A stretch of DNA of 9,031 bases, taken from NCBI GenBank assembly GCA_964636675.1, contig CAZWUO010000157.1, positions 1 through 9,031 on the forward strand. The letters run 5' to 3'. Source of the stretch: JALUUH01 sp964636675 (GTDB lineage Bacteria > Pseudomonadota > Gammaproteobacteria > S012-40). How positions within the stretch are numbered: the first letter of the stretch is position 1; each line of letters starts with the position of its first letter. The notes beneath the pieces are model-generated. The model did no database searches and was not told where the DNA came from. It saw only the letters and a program-made list of their open reading frames with translations. Of this stretch, positions 5,517 to 9,031 are shown one piece after another. The translations under genes were made by a program, and so were the position numbers.

Positions 5517-8500
5517 GGATAACGAAGTGCGTTGTTCGACATATCCACATCCATTATTTGAACCCAGGGAGAGATATAATAATCACCCGGCGCTGTATTC
5601 CCTGGAATGAAAATAGACTCCGACCTTGTCTCGCTTGCGCCCGGCAAAAAGTCGTTGGTAAAAGTGCTGTTATTTGGCCACCAAGAACCATATATCTGAA
5701 CCCCACCAACAGGTATTCCCCACTCATCAACCTCCGAACTAGACGAAAGATACACAATCCATTGAGATCCATAACCAGTAGATAGAAAGGCAGTGTCTCC
5801 CTGGTTTTTCGTAACAAAATTTAGCGGAATATAATCGCCTGCATTTACAACCGCTGGTACGACGACAGATGAAACCATAATATCAATTCCACTAACCGAT
5901 GGATTATCCATGACATCGATACTCGAAGAGGCAGTGTTGTTTGTCTCTTGAATTTCTACAACACTATCTCCGTTATCTGCAATAGCGCCTATAAAATAAT
6001 ACCCAGGCGCGATGTCAGTAGGCATTGTGACGGTAATGTCATTACTTTCAACCGTCCCATTGACGAGCGCTAGTGAGGTTGTCCAACTACCAAGATAAGT
6101 GTCACTGGAATCAATAACATCGTCCGCTGAAATGTAGAGACCTACGGTATGCCCCGCTGCTACGGATGTTTCTCCTTCATTTATTACTGTGCTGCTTATA
6201 ACAAAGCTGTCCCCAGGAAGCACCGCCGAATCGTTAGAGACGGAAGAAATAGTAAGGTCGATGTTATCGCTGACAAACATATCTGAACCGATTTTATACT
6301 CATCAATGTTTAACAAACCATCGCCATCTGTATCACTATGCACATCATTTCCATCATTAGGATTCAGCCCTAAAAGGATTTCCATGTTATCGCTTAAGCT
6401 ATCAAAATCTGAGTCTCTATATAAGTCTGGGGTCTTTGACAATAACAATATGAAATTATCGTAGTTACCTACCGGTGTTTTCTCAACAACGCCGACACCA
6501 GGATCAAAATCTGTCAGATCGTTAAACGAGCCAGCTAAATAGATATTGCCATTGTTGGTGACTTGCATTGCAGTGGTATCAAACACTGGATAATCATTAG
6601 CAAACGTCATGATGCCTAGATCATCCATATCCATTAATCCACCGGTAATGCTAGGCTGAACGCTTATATATTCCCCTGTTAACAAGAAGTTCACGTAGTA
6701 GTTATCAGTAACACCTAAAGTTCCTAAACTATTTCCTGCACCGCTATTATTAAAATCAATAACCCCTCTGCCCGTAACAAGCAATTTCAGTTCATCACCG
6801 ACTACCTGTAAATGTCTAATTACCGAACTATAGCTTCCTTCGCTATTCCATGCCCAAGAAAAATTTCCATTTTCATCTAGCCGAACAACAAAGGCATCTT
6901 CGGTACCGGTTATATTTCTAGTTTGTAAATTGCTATCTCCATCACGATCATTCAAATCATAATTAATACTCCCCGCAGTTGCCCTGCCGGAAATATATAT
7001 ATTATTAGTTAAATCGATCGCTATCTTTCCACCATAAACATGTGAAGAGCTTGATATATCATGCCTCCATTCTAATTCACCCTCAGCGTTCAGGCGGATT
7101 AAAAACAAACTATTCCTAGGAGCAGTAACATTTCCTACTACATATAACCTTCCTAAATTATCAATCATGATATCTGAAACATCAGATGAACTAGAAGTAG
7201 AATATACGTAATAAACCCACTGTAGAATTCCCTCAGCATTCAATTTGGTGATAAAAAGCCTATCTGCCGCGTTATAGGTTGTACCAGAAACTTTACCCGC
7301 AACGTATACATTCCCCTGCGAATCAGCGACTACGGATGTAGCAGTTCCTCCCCACATATCGCCATATCTCCATGCCCAAGCAAATGTTCCATCAGCGTTG
7401 GTTTTATGCACATATGGGTTATCGGAGAATCCCGCATTCATCTCAAATACACCTGGACTAGAATCAAAATCAAGCTGCCCACGAAAACGGCCTGCGACGA
7501 AAACATTACCCAGATCATCAATATCCACATCTCTAACATTTCGACTATTAAGGGTAGAATTACTGCCTAGCAACAATTGCAGCCTGGAAAAGGAAAAATC
7601 TTCGACCGGATAAACCGTTATTTCAACAATATCATTGGCTGTTCCACCTTCGTTGTCCGTGACGGTCAAGTAAAACTGTATGTCGGTGTTAGCTATCACT
7701 GCAGGAGCTACAAAACTCGCTGTTGCCATATTCGCACCGGTAATGCTCACCGCTGGCGTTCCGTTATTAATTTGCACCCAGTTGTAAATAACAATCGTGC
7801 CATCACTATCACTACTGCTAATAGCAGAAATAGTGACAGTAGTTTGCGCGCTCACACTCTGATCAACACCGGCATTCGCGATCGGCAAAACATTCGCTGG
7901 GTTTTGATCAGGAAATTCGTCTGAATTGTCTCCTATGCCATCTCCATCGGAGTCCATCCATTCCAGCGAATCCGTTGGAAATTGATCACTATTGTCACCG
8001 ACTCCATCTCCATCTGTATCCGCCCATTCACTGGGGTCTAAAGGAAAAGCATCAACAGCGTCTAGATATCCATCGCAATCAGTATCCAGTGAATCGCAAC
8101 CAGCGCCGTCCAAAATGAGTGTGGTAATCCCAGTATAATTAACGGTTTGTGCCGTATAGGTACTAGCAGAATAAAATCCGCCAAGCGATGACATATTATC
8201 CGCCAAGGAAAATATCACGCTTCCCTCAGCTATAGCAGAAAATTTAAAAGAACCTATTAGTTTTGGCCCACTAATGCCCTCAAATTTTCCAAAAGCAGTC
8301 CCTTCTAAATTTATAGTTAAATTATCAGGTTCTTGTTGAAAAGAGGGATCCGCCTCTAAATCTGGATTGGAAGCAAAACCTTGAAAACTAACCATTGAAT
8401 TATCGAACTCAATATCAAAAGAGCCACCTAATGTGGGATCATCACTAAAATCCATATAAGCATTAAATGTAATTTCATCACCGACAACAAATTCTGTGTT

Positions 8501-9031
8501 ATCCATCTCCAGCCATACGTCTGCTTTTAAAAGGCCCAACTCTCGCGTTTTTACAAATACATCTAACCTGTCATTTAAATCTACAACCAGATTATTTGAT
8601 GCTGAAACAAAAGAGACAACTTTCCCATCGTTTGAGACATCTGGAAACTCATTTGCTCCGTTGCTTTCCTGTAGATTTATATTAGTACTCACTCTACTGA
8701 TTTCACTAGATGAATTTAGGTTAACCCAAAATACATCAGCACTAACATTCGTATCACTTTCAACCAAGTTAGTACTATTAGATACAAACACAATAGAACC
8801 ACCATCTGCACTCAAAACAGCTGACATACTTTCAGCGTTTCCTTCAACGCCACTTGCGCTTTTGCTAACTCTTTTAATACTTGAGTTAGTTACATCAACA
8901 ACGAAAATATCTTTAACATTATTAAAATCGTTGGCTACAATGTTATTTGCACTAGAGGCAAAAGCAATTTTACGACCGGGCGTATCCCTCAAAAAATAAA
9001 AGGGCAGACAAGTTCCACGTGTAACGTACAA
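5501..9031 (-). CDS. Giant secreted multidomain protein: PD40-like propeller, cohesin-like, TSP3, PKD, SBBP propeller, CARDB (N-terminus beyond the right edge)
   Basis: At least 1176 codons, open to the right edge; the TTG at the edge is not a credible start, so the real start and any signal peptide lie outside. Numbering from the edge: 17-165 three TolB/PD40-like repeats of about 52 aa (GRKIAFASSANNIV; GGSIVFVSNSTNLV; GKVVSFVSASNNLV); 166-305 cohesin-like beta-sandwich (VVGDEITFNAYMDF, LGGSFDIEFDNSMVSFQGF); 312-378 TSP3-type calcium repeats (DTDGDGVGDNSDQFP); 380-477 PKD/Ig-like (NAGVDQSVSAQTTVTI, FYLTVTDNEGG); 484-870 SBBP-type beta-propeller with repeated GNVYVAGK / FITKLNAEG units; 871-918 second EF-hand-like region (DTDGDGLLNIDEYKIGSD); 923-1040 and 1048-1176 two CARDB-like domains. 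Only three cysteines. The stop directly follows the last CARDB domain; there is no sorting signal or membrane anchor at the C-terminus. Such proteins are exported and act as adhesins, scaffolds or surface/matrix proteins. The gene is visibly more AT-rich than the signalling operon. Confidence 0.93.
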   Translation of the reverse strand: MYVTRGTCLPFYFLRDTPGRKIAFASSANNIVANDFNNVKDIFVVDVTNSSIKRVSKSASGVEGNAESMSAVLSADGGSIVFVSNSTNLVESDTNVSADVFWVNLNSSSEISRVSTNINLQESNGANEFPDVSNDGKVVSFVSASNNLVVDLNDRLDVFVKTRELGLLKADVWLEMDNTEFVVGDEITFNAYMDFSDDPTLGGSFDIEFDNSMVSFQGFASNPDLEADPSFQQEPDNLTINLEGTAFGKFEGISGPKLIGSFKFSAIAEGSVIFSLADNMSSLGGFYSASTYTAQTVNYTGITTLILDGAGCDSLDTDCDGYLDAVDAFPLDPSEWADTDGDGVGDNSDQFPTDSLEWMDSDGDGIGDNSDEFPDQNPANVLPIANAGVDQSVSAQTTVTISAISSSDSDGTIVIYNWVQINNGTPAVSITGANMATASFVAPAVIANTDIQFYLTVTDNEGGTANDIVEITVYPVEDFSFSRLQLLLGSNSTLNSRNVRDVDIDDLGNVFVAGRFRGQLDFDSSPGVFEMNAGFSDNPYVHKTNADGTFAWAWRYGDMWGGTATSVVADSQGNVYVAGKVSGTTYNAADRLFITKLNAEGILQWVYYVYSTSSSSDVSDIMIDNLGRLYVVGNVTAPRNSLFLIRLNAEGELEWRHDISSSSHVYGGKIAIDLTNNIYISGRATAGSINYDLNDRDGDSNLQTRNITGTEDAFVVRLDENGNFSWAWNSEGSYSSVIRHLQVVGDELKLLVTGRGVIDFNNSGAGNSLGTLGVTDNYYVNFLLTGEYISVQPSITGGLMDMDDLGIMTFANDYPVFDTTAMQVTNNGNIYLAGSFNDLTDFDPGVGVVEKTPVGNYDNFILLLSKTPDLYRDSDFDSLSDNMEILLGLNPNDGNDVHSDTDGDGLLNIDEYKIGSDMFVSDNIDLTISSVSNDSAVLPGDSFVISSTVINEGETSVAAGHTVGLYISADDVIDSSDTYLGSWTTSLALVNGTVESNDITVTMPTDIAPGYYFIGAIADNGDSVVEIQETNNTASSSIDVMDNPSVSGIDIMVSSVVVPAVVNAGDYIPLNFVTKNQGDTAFLSTGYGSQWIVYLSSSSEVDEWGIPVGGVQIYGSWWPNNSTFTNDFLPGASETRSESIFIPGNTAPGDYYISPWVQIMDVDMSNNALRYPITVQ
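7922..8053 (-). repeat. Two tandem 66-bp units encoding 22-aa calcium-binding TSP3 repeats
   Basis: The units 7988-8053 and 7922-7987 encode DAFPLDPSEWADTDGDGVGD+NS and DQFPTDSLEWMDSDGDGIGD+NS, followed by a shortened DEFP. The D-x-D-G-D-G-x-G-D loops are calcium-binding thrombospondin-type-3 motifs. The DNA units differ at many third positions, so the duplication is old rather than a recent slippage product. Confidence 0.8.

Noticed and set aside
8496..8999. 167-codon plus-strand frame inside the giant gene
   Set aside because: Serine/threonine/leucine-rich shadow of the minus-strand coding frame; the minus frame has clear domains, this one has none.

Overview
The window looks like chromosomal DNA of a free-living, Gram-negative proteobacterium, most likely a gammaproteobacterium. 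The reasons are a c-di-GMP/two-component signalling operon with a membrane-bound c-type-haem sensor kinase, a REP-like palindrome of the GGATAAGCGCAGCGCATCCACC type, and a giant secreted protein with DTDGDGxGDNxDxFP calcium-binding repeats. Genus-level placement is not possible from the sequence alone.

Left part (1-3786, all on the minus strand): a compact three-gene signalling operon. It is transcribed leftwards in the order (i) REC-PAS-GGDEF-EAL protein (1720-3786), a potentially bifunctional c-di-GMP synthase/phosphodiesterase with all signature residues present; (ii) membrane histidine kinase (245-1729) with a periplasmic Tll0287-like/DUF3365 domain carrying one CxxCH haem c site; (iii) an Rcp1-like single-domain response regulator (1-238, cut by the window edge). 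The first two genes overlap by 10 bp and the third starts 6 bp after the second. The simplest reading is a redox- or ligand-sensing kinase with two candidate receivers, one of which is fused to c-di-GMP turnover.

Middle (3787-5500): a divergent intergenic region with two clear inverted repeats, then a rightward unit. That unit has a possible 61-codon small ORF with a strong Shine-Dalgarno, whose sequence is also full of inverted repeats and may instead be a structured RNA leader. It is followed by a 307-aa exported cysteine-rich protein (DUF6748-like region plus a C-terminal eight-cysteine cluster). A 375-bp non-coding stretch follows, holding a REP-like element, a perfect 10-bp hairpin and an 18-bp perfect palindrome.

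Right part (5501-9031, minus strand): the 3' 3.5 kb of a very large, clearly more AT-rich gene for a secreted multidomain protein. In order it has a TolB/PD40-like propeller region, a cohesin-like domain, thrombospondin-type-3 calcium repeats, a PKD/Ig-like domain, an SBBP-type beta-propeller, a second EF-hand-like region and two CARDB-like domains. Its N-terminus lies outside the window. Nothing in the sequence ties this protein directly to the signalling operon; the two units converge on or flank the cysteine-rich protein gene and are probably independent.
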